A stretch of 64,000 nucleotides of DNA from GM7GCV1 sp965221105 (GTDB lineage Bacteria > Pseudomonadota > Gammaproteobacteria > Pseudomonadales > GM7GCV1): NCBI GenBank assembly GCA_965221105.1, contig OZ244871.1, positions 2,046,001-2,110,000 of the forward strand. Direction: 5' to 3'. Position numbers and translations under genes: made by a program. Positions 24,743 through 33,285 of this stretch are shown here, in pieces. Within the stretch, counting starts at the first letter, position 1. Every line of letters begins with the position of its first letter. Under the pieces are notes generated by a model, which was given only the letters and a program-made list of their open reading frames with translations, searched no databases and was not told the origin of the DNA.

Positions 24743-26775
24743 TGAGCTGGATTAAATCTCTGTGGGGCTGGGTTGACAGGCGTATGCCCATGCTGGAGCG
24801 CGAGTGGAAGTACCACATGGCAGAGTACTACGCGCCCAAAAACTTCAACTTCTGGTATTTCTTTGGCGTGCTGTCGCTTGTGGTGCTGGTAGTGCAGCTG
24901 GTGACCGGAATCTGGTTGCTCATGAACTACGAGGCCAGCGCTGAACGGGCCTTTGCGTCAGTTGAGTACATCATGCGCGATGTCGAAATGGGCTGGATGA
25001 TTCGGTATATGCACTCCACTGGCGCTTCGGCCTTTTTTGTGGTGGTCTACATGCATATGTTCCGTGGCCTGCTGTACGGTTCGTATCGGGCACCGCGCGA
25101 ATTGGTGTGGATCTTTGGTATGAGCATCTATCTGGTGCTGGTGGCCGAATCATTCCTTGGGTATGTGCTGCCCTGGGGCCAGATGTCTTACTGGGGTGCT
25201 CAGGTCATTATCTCACTGGTTGGTGCCATCCCCCTGGTGGGTGAGGCGCTGGTGGAATGGGTACGGGGTGACTATCTGATTTCGGGCATAACCCTGAACC
25301 GCTTCATGGCGCTTCACGTGGTTGCCCTTCCGATAATCCTGCTGGCACTGGTGGTTCTGCATATCCTTGCATTACACGAGGTCGGCTCAAACAACCCCGA
25401 TGGTATCGAAATCAAGAACACGAAAGACTCAAATGGCAAGCCGCGCGACGGCATCCCCTTCTTTCCATTCTATCTCCCTGTTCACGATCTGCCGGCCGTT
25501 ATCGTGTTCCTGTTTGTGTTCTGCACCATTATGTTCTTCTTCCCGGAAATGGGTGGGTATTTCATTGAATACGCCAACTTTGAGGAAGCCAATCCACTGA
25601 AAACCCCGGAGCATATTGCGCCGGTCTGGTATTTCACGCCCTTCTACTCGATGTTGCGGGCTATAACCTTTGATGTCGGCCCCATCACATCCAAGTTTGG
25701 CGGTTTTATTGTGATGGCCGGTGCCATTGCCATCATGTTTGTGTTGCCCTGGCTGGACAGGAGCCCGGTGAAGTCGATTCGCTACAAAGGCCTGACATGG
25801 AAGACCATGATTCTGCTGTTCTCGGCCAGCTTCATCATTCTCGGCGTGCTTGGTGTGAAGGCACCCACGCCCGGCCGCACAGTGCTTGCTCAGCTGTGCA
25901 CCCTGTTTTATTTTGTCTTTTTCCTGGCCATGCCCTGGTGGTCAAGGATGGATACCTTCAAGCAGCCACCAGAGCGCGTCACCATGCGAGGGCTGGGGTT
26001 CGGGAATTTCGCCGCCGGCCTCGCGGTCGTCCTGATTCTCAGCTGGGTCCCCTTGAAGGTGGTTGGTGCCGAGTCTGCCTATGAGTGTGGCACCATCGAG
26101 TGCGAAGCCTTTAAAGCGGATGCCCAGGACACGGCATCACTGCAACGTGGTGCCAAATGGTATATGAACTATTGCTACGGGTGCCATGCCACCAGGTTTG
26201 CGCGCTATGAGCGTGTCGCCGATGACTTGGGTATTCCGCACGAGGTCGCACTGGACAATCTGCTGTTCACTGAGCAGAAGATCGGTGAGCTGATGGTGAT
26301 TGCCATGCCCGTGGACAATGCCGCGGCCGCTTTTGGTGCTCCACCACCCGATTTGACCCTGGTTGCCCGCGCACGTGGAGCCGACTGGGTGTACACCTAC
26401 CTCAAGAACTTTCACAGGGATGATGCCCGCCCGCTCGGTGTCAATAACCGGGTGTTCAAGGATGTGGGTATGCCGCATGTGCTTCTCGAACTGCAGGGGC
26501 TTCCATCCTGTGTAAGTGGTCACTCATCTGGTGAAAGCGGTGCCTATGGCCAGGGAGAGTGTTCAGCGCTTGAGGTACAGCCGGGCGATGAAGGTTCGAT
26601 GTCCGCAGAGGAATTTGACCAGGTTGCCTACGACCTCACCAACTTCCTTGCCTATATGGCCGATCCTGTTGCGGAGGAGCGCAAGCAGATTGGTACCGGC
26701 GTACTGTTATTCCTTGGTATCTTTTTTGTGTTCGCATGGCTGCTGAATCGCGAGTACTGGCGCGACCTGCATTAA
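24739..26775 (+). CDS. Fused cytochrome b / cytochrome c1 of the bc1 complex
   Basis: One 678-residue frame holding both remaining catalytic subunits. Residues 1 to about 415 are cytochrome b: eight or so membrane segments, the heme-ligand histidine pairs (MHSTGASAFFVVVYMH and the ALHVVALP...VLH segment) and the Qo-site PEWY-like element, here PVWYFTP. From Met416 a signal-peptide-like stretch ends in VVGA (444), then cytochrome c1 follows with CYGCH (Cys479, Cys482, His483), the axial-ligand candidate Met578 and a C-terminal membrane anchor (about 655-670). Normally these are petB and petC. Fusion with later cleavage is known for fbcH of Bradyrhizobium. The ATG at 25984 could also allow independent c1 translation, but lacks a good ribosome binding site. 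Confidence 0.95.
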   Translation: MMSWIKSLWGWVDRRMPMLEREWKYHMAEYYAPKNFNFWYFFGVLSLVVLVVQLVTGIWLLMNYEASAERAFASVEYIMRDVEMGWMIRYMHSTGASAFFVVVYMHMFRGLLYGSYRAPRELVWIFGMSIYLVLVAESFLGYVLPWGQMSYWGAQVIISLVGAIPLVGEALVEWVRGDYLISGITLNRFMALHVVALPIILLALVVLHILALHEVGSNNPDGIEIKNTKDSNGKPRDGIPFFPFYLPVHDLPAVIVFLFVFCTIMFFFPEMGGYFIEYANFEEANPLKTPEHIAPVWYFTPFYSMLRAITFDVGPITSKFGGFIVMAGAIAIMFVLPWLDRSPVKSIRYKGLTWKTMILLFSASFIILGVLGVKAPTPGRTVLAQLCTLFYFVFFLAMPWWSRMDTFKQPPERVTMRGLGFGNFAAGLAVVLILSWVPLKVVGAESAYECGTIECEAFKADAQDTASLQRGAKWYMNYCYGCHATRFARYERVADDLGIPHEVALDNLLFTEQKIGELMVIAMPVDNAAAAFGAPPPDLTLVARARGADWVYTYLKNFHRDDARPLGVNNRVFKDVGMPHVLLELQGLPSCVSGHSSGESGAYGQGECSALEVQPGDEGSMSAEEFDQVAYDLTNFLAYMADPVAEERKQIGTGVLLFLGIFFVFAWLLNREYWRDLH

Positions 26776-26844
26776 TCCAGCCCGAGACCGTCACAGGGGC
26801 AGAACAGACGGAGCGTGTAACTGCAGGAACCGAGTAAATTGAAT

Positions 26845-27471
26845 ATGAGTCTTTTGAACCGCTCAACCATGGCACTGCTGTCGGACCCGTGCTGCCACTA
26901 TTCGCAACGGGTGCGGATCGTGTTGGCAGAAAAGGGTGTCAGCTGCGACATTGAAGAGTATACGCCCGAGACAGTGCCGGCTGAGCTGGCAGACGTCAAT
27001 CCCTACAACTCTCTCCCGACTCTGCTCGACAGGGATCTGGTGCTCTACGACTCACGGGTCATGATGGAGTATCTGGATGAACGCTTTCCCCACCCACCGC
27101 TGCTGCCGGTGTACCCGGTGGCCCGAGCCCAGTCCCGTATCTGGATGCAACGCATCGAGCGCGACTGGGCACCCCTGGTGGATCGCCTGATGGACGGTAC
27201 AGGCACTGACGAAGAAGCCAAGGAGCTCAGTCAGAGCCTGACAGGCGTTGCGCCCATATTTGCCGAGTACCCCTACTTCATGAGTGAGGAATTCACCCTG
27301 ACTGACTGCTGCCTTGCCCCGTTGCTCTGGCGAGTCAGGGAAATGGGTGTCAGTGTGCCCAGGAATCGCCAGACCAAACCGCTCTACGAGTATATGTCCA
27401 GGCTGTTTACGCGGCAGGCATTCCGGGAAAGCCTCACCGCATTGGAAAAGGAGATGGCGACACCGATCTAG
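26845..27471 (+). CDS. sspA: Stringent starvation protein A
   Basis: Glutathione-S-transferase-fold protein that binds RNA polymerase and supports stationary-phase and acid-stress transcription. The 208 residues begin with the thioredoxin-like domain (MALLSDPCCHYSQRVRIVL, then NPYNSLPTLLDRDLVLYDS), followed by an all-helical domain. The ATG at 26845 is chosen over an in-frame TTG six bases upstream. It precedes sspB by 18 nt, the usual pairing after the bc1 genes. Confidence 0.96.
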   Translation: MSLLNRSTMALLSDPCCHYSQRVRIVLAEKGVSCDIEEYTPETVPAELADVNPYNSLPTLLDRDLVLYDSRVMMEYLDERFPHPPLLPVYPVARAQSRIWMQRIERDWAPLVDRLMDGTGTDEEAKELSQSLTGVAPIFAEYPYFMSEEFTLTDCCLAPLLWRVREMGVSVPRNRQTKPLYEYMSRLFTRQAFRESLTALEKEMATPI

Positions 27472-27489
27472 GTTGGTCGGCTCCGAACT

Positions 27490-27888
27490 ATGACATCCAG
27501 TCAACCCTATCTGCTGCGGGCTCTCTACGAATGGATTCTGGATAACAATACCACGCCATATATTCTGGTCAATGCCCTGTACACTGGGGTGCAGGTGCCG
27601 CAGGAGTACGTCAAGGATGGCCAGATAGTCCTCAACATAGCGCCAAGTGCCGTCAAGGCCCTCACGCTGGGCAACGAGTTGTTGACCTTCAGTGCCCGCT
27701 TTCGCGGAATCCCCATGGATATATCAGTCCCGCTGCCTGCAGTGATTGGTGTCTATGCCAGGGAAAATGGCCGCGGCATGATGTTCGAAGAGGCCGGGGA
27801 GAATGTACTCGACCCGGAGTCACCACCCCCCTCTGATCCAGGTTCGCCTCCCCGGGGCGGGAAAGTCTCTCTCAGGGTTGTCAAATAG
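27490..27888 (+). CDS. sspB: ClpXP adaptor SspB
   Basis: Adaptor that delivers ssrA-tagged proteins to ClpXP. In 132 residues it has the N-terminal substrate-binding domain (PYLLRALYEWILDNNTTPYI), a proline-rich flexible linker (PPPSDPGSPP) and the C-terminal ClpX-binding peptide GGKVSLRVVK. All parts are present, so it should be functional. It converges on dolP. Confidence 0.97.
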   Translation: MTSSQPYLLRALYEWILDNNTTPYILVNALYTGVQVPQEYVKDGQIVLNIAPSAVKALTLGNELLTFSARFRGIPMDISVPLPAVIGVYARENGRGMMFEEAGENVLDPESPPPSDPGSPPRGGKVSLRVVK

Positions 27889-27930
27889 CCTCTACCTCGG
27901 TACCTGTGCACACTGCCTGATCCCTGCTGC

Positions 27931-28518
27931 TTACTGGGGGAGCGCTTCAATGTATTCAAATATTTTCACTACGCGTCTTACGCCGCCGGTCAAACTGGTT
28001 GTGTGGGCCGCTACTTCTGCCTGTTCCTGATTCACCAGGCCCATGAGATAGGCGACGCTGTCCTGCACTACAACGTCGATATCTGTGCCGTCCAGAGCCT
28101 CTTCGCGGGACAGGCTGAGCTTGATTTTGGTATGCAGGTAGTTGTCATTTGCGCGGGACATCAATGAGCTGTTGCTGCGCACCACAGTCTCGTTGTGAAC
28201 CACGCGGACATTGGCAACTTTTTTGGCGGTCTCGGTTGCCAGCGCGTGGAGTTCCTTGCTCGGGACCTCGCCGGTAATCAGGGTTACGCCATTGTAACTG
28301 TGTACCTCGATATGGGCTTTGTCCAGATCCGGGTGGGATTTCTCTATGTTGTGCTGCGCCACTGTCCGGATGGTGCGGTCAACCAGTCGTGCGCCCGCGG
28401 TCCGCTTGTGTGGGTCCGATGCAATCTGGTCATCCTTGAAAATATCCAGAAAGGTGTTGCACCCGGCACTGAGTGCCAGCGAGACTATCAGGAGGGAGTG
28501 TACTATCCGGTTCATCAT
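27931..28518 (-). CDS. dolP: Outer-membrane lipoprotein DolP (YraP), two BON domains
   Basis: Division- and outer-membrane-associated lipoprotein of about 195 residues. The lipobox LSAGC follows a short signal peptide when translation starts at the ATG chosen here. Two BON domains follow (about 45-115, with VEVHSYNGVTLITGEV-like strand order, and about 120-195, DIDVVVQDSVAYLMGLV). It lies downstream of the diaA-like gene with a 50-nt gap, as in the E. coli lpoA-yraN-diaA-dolP unit. Confidence 0.92.
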   Translation of the reverse strand: MMNRIVHSLLIVSLALSAGCNTFLDIFKDDQIASDPHKRTAGARLVDRTIRTVAQHNIEKSHPDLDKAHIEVHSYNGVTLITGEVPSKELHALATETAKKVANVRVVHNETVVRSNSSLMSRANDNYLHTKIKLSLSREEALDGTDIDVVVQDSVAYLMGLVNQEQAEVAAHTTSLTGGVRRVVKIFEYIEALPQ

Positions 28519-28568
28519 GGTCGATTTTTGGTTCTGTTCTGGTTTCAAAATGGGTGATTCTCGGCGCC

Positions 28569-29162
28569 TCAGGCCTGGCTCAGGCTGTGCCCAAAAACCT
28601 GAAAGTCTATCAGCGATACCAGCGTCATTGTCAGCAGCGAGATTGAGCAGAGATAGTTCATGCGTGTACCCTGTACGATGCTCAGTTCAATACAACCGAC
28701 ATCTGGCGGCCCGGGAAGTTCGGTATCGCCAATAAAAATTCTGCCCATGCCCTGCGAGTGTGCAAGCGAGCAGAGATGTTGTGCCAGTTCTGCCGTGTGA
28801 TTGCGGCCCTGCCGACTGCCGAGAACCAGAAGCATAACGTCTCCGGGTTGAGCAAGTGATCTGAGTCTGCGCTCCAGTTGACTCGGGGCTTCTTCCACAT
28901 GCAGCAGAATTCCGGGAAATGCCGGACGTTCGATGCTGCTGCTGTCTGCCAGTTCCTGGATAAAGGCTCCCGTCGCAGACTGTGCATCACCCTGCCCGAC
29001 AGCAAATATCTTGTTGCCCTGTACCAGGGCATCGGCCAAGACCTGGGCAGCCTGAGACAGCTGAAGGGTGAGCGTATCCGGCAGCTGTGCAATGGCTAAT
29101 CCCTGGAGTTCGAAGTGAGCGCGAATCTCTTCAGTCAGGTCGTTCGCAGTTACTTCAGACAT
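28569..29162 (-). CDS. SIS-domain protein, DiaA-like
   Basis: A 197-residue single SIS-domain protein in the position of diaA, the DnaA-binding initiation factor, a GmhA paralogue. Recognisable are the N-terminal helix (SQAAQVLADALVQGNKIFAVGQGDAQSATGAFIQEL region) and LLVLGSRQGRNHTAELAQ at the sugar-phosphate site. The usual nucleotide-free isomerase motif SGNG is replaced by GSRQGR, so catalysis is unlikely and divergence from GmhA is clear. Position between lpoA and dolP supports DiaA; DnaA binding is inferred. Confidence 0.75.
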   Translation of the reverse strand: MSEVTANDLTEEIRAHFELQGLAIAQLPDTLTLQLSQAAQVLADALVQGNKIFAVGQGDAQSATGAFIQELADSSSIERPAFPGILLHVEEAPSQLERRLRSLAQPGDVMLLVLGSRQGRNHTAELAQHLCSLAHSQGMGRIFIGDTELPGPPDVGCIELSIVQGTRMNYLCSISLLTMTLVSLIDFQVFGHSLSQA

Positions 29163-29338
29163 ACGCGCCCCGCGTCAGTCCCGACACCGGCAGTGATCCT
29201 CGAGAACGCACCTGTGATCCGGTCAAGGAAGTCCCCGGTTGTGAACCGGCAGTTTCAGGCCGTGCCTGCACAGGAGGCCGGACGTCACCGTCCAGGTGCC
29301 GCGCCCAGGTTTCAGACTGTCCAGCATCTTGGGTCATC

Positions 29339-31171
29339 CTAGTTTTCGACCGGGCGCGCCAGTCCGCCACGAAACTCGGCCCAAACCTGCCTTCGGTCGA
29401 GGTTACTGTCGTCCGGATTTTTGCCAAGCGTGCCCAGCACGCCACGGTAGACTGTATCCGGTGCGGTGAGCAACTGGGTGATGCGTTGCGAAAGAAAATA
29501 GCTGTCCACCCCAATCGCCTGCATTTTCAGTTCCGTTGCAGAAGGGACCTCATCTCCTGCCAGAATACCCCGGAGATCACTGCCGGTGTCCAGTATCCAG
29601 GGGAGCGTCGAAAATTGAATGCCGTTCAGGTCGCGGTCGGCGCTTGAGTCCGGCCAGCCGCTGTACACGCTGGAGGTGGAGTACACGGGAATGTCCTCGG
29701 CAAAGAAGAACGCCAGCATTGGTTTGAGCTGGCGCGCCTGATCTGGCGAAGCGGCCATAAACAGCGCATCTATATCCTGGCGGCGGCGCGGGGTAAAGTC
29801 GAGCGCCTTTCCCAACGCGGCCTGAAGACTGCGCACGCGCTCGTTACTGTGATCAACATGCAGGCTGTCCTCCAGAATATCGGCGTGGTTCGTGCTGTCA
29901 CCGTAGTTTCGATACTCGACAATATCACCTCCTCTGGCCCGCCAAAAGTCGGCAAAAGCAGCACCAGCACGGTCACCCCAGGATGAGCGTGGAACCAGAA
30001 TCATGGCGTTTCGATGTCCGTGCTGCAAGGCTCTAACGGCGGCCTGGACGGATTCGTTTTCGACATTGAGTGACAGTCCCAGCAGGGCTTTTTCCGCAGT
30101 GCCGGGGTCGTTCTCAAGGCTGTTGAGTGCCAGGGCTGGCACATCTGCGGGTACGAGGTGTGCGAATTCCGCAACCCGGGTTCTTTCCAGAGGACCGATG
30201 ATCAGGTCAATATCATCTGCCGCGATCTGTCTGAGTATTGACCGAAGCTCAGTCGTTGCGGTGTCGAAGATCCTGATTCGTGCAGGTGCCAGAGGGTCTT
30301 CCGGGGACTGGCTGCTGGCGGCATACTCCTGAGCCCGGGCGGCCAGGTAGCCATCGAGAACAGCCTGTCCAGCCGTGGCCAGGCTTCCGGTCATCGGCAG
30401 CAGCACAGCGACGTTTGGGCGCTCCCCCGCAGCGATCTTTTTGAGAGCGAGGAAACTGTCGGGTGGGTTGGTATTGGCGGGGTGGTCGTAGAACTGGTCC
30501 TGCCAAAGCAGATAGGCCAGATACTGGTCACTGGCCGTTCCGCTGCTCCGGTTGATCCGGGCGAGTGCAATCCAGCCTGGGATTTCCTCCGAGAGATAGG
30601 GACCGTCGGGCACTTCGTCACTCAGGGTGAGGCATTTCCAGAACGAATCCCTGATGGGAGCACGATGACCGGCACTGGAACTGGAGAGCGCAAGGTCGTA
30701 CGCCCTGAATGCCTGCTCGTAATTGCCAAGCTGGAGACTGAGATCCCCGGTTTCGCGTGCCCAGTCGTGCTTCAATTCATCGTTGGCTTCAGCGAGGATA
30801 GATGCCATGCTCACTGCTTCGAGCAAGGCGAGCGCCTGGGCCGGTTCATTCTGACTGCGATAGTAAGCGGCACGCATCAGTGCATAGGTGAGCCATTGTT
30901 CTTTAAAGAGCCTCTCCGGATCGACGGCCTGGAGCAGAGTATAGGCGCGATCAGGAAAGCCTCCATCGTACCAGGCCTGCGCAGCCATATATTGGTAGAC
31001 TGAGCGCTGTGTCAGGTCACCGGATGCGAGGGCGGCCTGTTCATAGCGCTTCGCTGTTGCTGTCATCTCTGACAGATCGATGCTTCTGGAATCCAATGCT
31101 GGTGGCACGGAACCGCACCCTGCAAGCAGTGCACAGACCGCCGCTGCGTTCAGCATCGACCGGACCCACAT
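29339..31171 (-). CDS. lpoA: Penicillin-binding protein activator LpoA
   Basis: Outer-membrane lipoprotein that activates PBP1A (PBP1B in some groups). From the ATG at 31171 the signal peptide ends in the lipobox LLAGC (Cys19); an upstream TTG at 31204 would add 11 residues. The N-terminal part (about 30-260) is helical with TPR-like repeats; the C-terminal part (about 265-610) has the periplasmic-binding-protein fold of the LppC family (NVAVLLPMTGSLATAGQAVLDG, then DLIIGPLERTRV). It is divergent from rsmI. yraN, normally next, is missing between it and the diaA-like gene. Confidence 0.93.
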   Translation of the reverse strand: MWVRSMLNAAAVCALLAGCGSVPPALDSRSIDLSEMTATAKRYEQAALASGDLTQRSVYQYMAAQAWYDGGFPDRAYTLLQAVDPERLFKEQWLTYALMRAAYYRSQNEPAQALALLEAVSMASILAEANDELKHDWARETGDLSLQLGNYEQAFRAYDLALSSSSAGHRAPIRDSFWKCLTLSDEVPDGPYLSEEIPGWIALARINRSSGTASDQYLAYLLWQDQFYDHPANTNPPDSFLALKKIAAGERPNVAVLLPMTGSLATAGQAVLDGYLAARAQEYAASSQSPEDPLAPARIRIFDTATTELRSILRQIAADDIDLIIGPLERTRVAEFAHLVPADVPALALNSLENDPGTAEKALLGLSLNVENESVQAAVRALQHGHRNAMILVPRSSWGDRAGAAFADFWRARGGDIVEYRNYGDSTNHADILEDSLHVDHSNERVRSLQAALGKALDFTPRRRQDIDALFMAASPDQARQLKPMLAFFFAEDIPVYSTSSVYSGWPDSSADRDLNGIQFSTLPWILDTGSDLRGILAGDEVPSATELKMQAIGVDSYFLSQRITQLLTAPDTVYRGVLGTLGKNPDDSNLDRRQVWAEFRGGLARPVEN

Positions 31172-31190
31172 CGCGCTCGGGGAGGAAATC

Positions 31191-32072
31191 ATGTCTGAAA
31201 TCAAGCTCTATGTTGTGGCCACACCGATCGGCAATCTGGGTGACATGGTAACCCGTGCAGTTGAGTGCCTTCAATCTGTTGATCTGATTGCTGCGGAAGA
31301 TACCCGCAGAACGGCAGTGCTGTGCAAGCACTTTCACATAAAGGTACCACTCTGTGCCTACCATGACCACAATGAGATCGCTCAGTCCGAACGCTTGATA
31401 CGGCTGATGCAGGAAGGCGCGCGCGTCGCGCTGGTATCTGATGCCGGTACTCCTGTGATTTCGGACCCGGGGTATCGGCTGGTGAGTGGAGCGCGGGCAG
31501 CAAATATAGGTGTCAGCGTGATCCCCGGTGCCTGTGCTTTGGTGACCGCTCTGGCCGGATCAGGGATGGCATCGGATCGCTTCCTGTTTGTTGGCTTTCC
31601 ACCCGCCCGGGACAAGGCTCGTGCACACTGGTTTGAAGAACTGCGTAACGAGCGTGCTACCTTGGTCTGTTATGAGTCCGGTCATCGGATTTTGGCGTGC
31701 CTGAAGACTGTGGATGCGGTGTTTGGGTCAGATCGCAGATTATGCCTGGCGCGTGAGTTGACCAAGACTTACGAGACCTGGATCAGTGGTTCGGTAGAAG
31801 AGGTGATCGACAGGGTGCATACTGATTCCAACCAGACCAGGGGTGAATTTGTGCTCGTGGTGGAGGGTGCCCCAGACATCGGAAACATCGAAGACCTGGA
31901 GATTGAGCGGCACATGAGGATTCTCTGCCGGGAGCTTCCCACCAGAGCAGCCGCAGCAGCGGCAGCACAGATACTCGGGCTGCCCAAAAAAAGGTGTTAC
32001 GAAATTGGGGTCAGGCTGGCAGCGATTCGGCACGAGCAGCACCCGGATGGTGGACGAACGAGAGAGAGTTGA
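31191..32072 (+). CDS. rsmI: 16S rRNA (cytidine-1402-2'-O) methyltransferase RsmI
   Basis: Tetrapyrrole-methylase-fold enzyme that 2'-O-methylates C1402 of 16S rRNA, paired with RsmH, which modifies the base of the same nucleotide and is encoded nearby. In 293 residues it shows VVATPIGNLGDM, AAEDTRRTAVLCKHF, VSDAGTPVISDPGY and VIPGACALVTALAGSG, all family signatures. The ATG has a GGGAGGAAA ribosome binding site that lies inside the divergent lpoA start region. Confidence 0.97.
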   Translation: MSEIKLYVVATPIGNLGDMVTRAVECLQSVDLIAAEDTRRTAVLCKHFHIKVPLCAYHDHNEIAQSERLIRLMQEGARVALVSDAGTPVISDPGYRLVSGARAANIGVSVIPGACALVTALAGSGMASDRFLFVGFPPARDKARAHWFEELRNERATLVCYESGHRILACLKTVDAVFGSDRRLCLARELTKTYETWISGSVEEVIDRVHTDSNQTRGEFVLVVEGAPDIGNIEDLEIERHMRILCRELPTRAAAAAAAQILGLPKKRCYEIGVRLAAIRHEQHPDGGRTRES

Positions 32073-32101
32073 CCATTCCGGATCGGCTGCCTATGCTGTA
32101 G

Positions 32102-32462
<361 letters not shown>

Positions 32463-32670
32463 TTTAATTTTCCGAACGTTCAGCTATTTATATCTAAATT
32501 GAAAATAAATATACTTCTATATAAACATAAAATATATAAATTTTTTTATTTTCTAGATAGCTGACACATCACTTTGTTTTTAATTGACTCCTGATTCTGG
32601 CGGGATTTCCTGCGTCTTGAGATTAGCCTAAGTTGTTGCTCTACCACGGTTTTTTTGCGGTTTCTCGCGC
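32463..32670. other. AT-rich spacer downstream of rnpB, bounded by an inverted repeat
   Basis: CAGCTAT (32481-32487) and ATAGCTG (32557-32563) enclose about 69 nt with only around eight G or C bases, in striking contrast to the surroundings. T-runs after rnpB may serve its termination. No gene is seen. The tract ends about 110 nt upstream of the -35 of the mra promoter. Confidence 0.5.
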
Positions 32671-32698
32671 TTGACTTGGCACCGATCACGAATATAGT
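32671..32698 (+). promoter_or_regulatory. Pmra, promoter of the dcw cluster
   Basis: TTGACT, 16 nt, TATAGT, with the start expected near 32705, immediately ahead of the GTGG repeats. This is the only strong promoter-like element seen between rnpB and mraZ and should drive the whole division and cell-wall cluster. Confidence 0.65.
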
Positions 32699-32706
32699 GC
32701 AGTTTT

Positions 32707-32741
32707 GTGGCATAAATTCCCAAATTGTGGGTATTTGTGGA
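32707..32741 (+). promoter_or_regulatory. Candidate MraZ operator (GTGG repeats in 10-bp register)
   Basis: GTGGC at 32707, GTGGG at 32727 and GTGGA at 32737 are spaced by 20 and 10 bp. MraZ is known to bind direct repeats containing TGGG spaced by about 10 bp just upstream of its own gene. Placement directly after the predicted transcription start suits autorepression. Confidence 0.6.
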
Positions 32742-32820
32742 TACAATTATCAGAAGGTCAGGCTCCACGATATTGAGTGGTCAGGTCCGGGCCTGTTCGG
32801 GGTAGGGTCGAGCGAGAGCA

Positions 32821-33276
32821 GTGTTCCGCGGTATACATTCAATCAATATGGACGCCAAAGGACGGATGTCGGTTCCGGCCAGATTTCGCGACCTGCTGCT
32901 GTCCATGTGTGACGGACAGCTTGTTGTGACCATTGATCCCACCACACGCAATTTAGCGCTCTACCCCTTTACCCGATGGGAGGAGATTGAAGCCACGATT
33001 GAGGCACTGCCTTCCATCAATCCCCAGGCGCGTCGACTTCAACAGCTGTTTATTGGTCATGCATCCGAACTGGAGATGGATGCCAGTGGACGCATTCTGG
33101 TTCCGCCCATGTTGCGCAAATACGCTGAGATTGAAAAGAAACTGATTCTGTTGGGTTTGGGCCATAAAGTGGAAATCTGGGCCGAGGAAGTGTGGCAGCA
33201 GCGTTTTGAGGACATTCAAAGCATGTCAGACGGCATGGAAGATCTCCCCAGTGAAATGCAATCCCTGTCGTATTAG
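32821..33276 (+). CDS. mraZ: Transcriptional regulator MraZ
   Basis: Ring-forming regulator of the dcw cluster with two SpoVT/AbrB-like halves. In 151 residues both DxxGR motifs are present (NMDAKGRMSVPARFR and EMDASGRILVPPMLR). The start is GTG at 32821, matching the family N-terminus MFRG. It sits 10 nt before rsmH. Binding to the upstream repeats is inferred. Confidence 0.95.
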   Translation: MFRGIHSINMDAKGRMSVPARFRDLLLSMCDGQLVVTIDPTTRNLALYPFTRWEEIEATIEALPSINPQARRLQQLFIGHASELEMDASGRILVPPMLRKYAEIEKKLILLGLGHKVEIWAEEVWQQRFEDIQSMSDGMEDLPSEMQSLSY

Positions 33277-33285
33277 GAATCGCTG

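Noticed and set aside
25975..25990. Cytochrome b-c1 fusion as a simple sequencing error
   Set aside because: The junction keeps frame through a complete signal-peptide-like segment and both domains are full length, so a real fusion is more likely, though reads should be checked.
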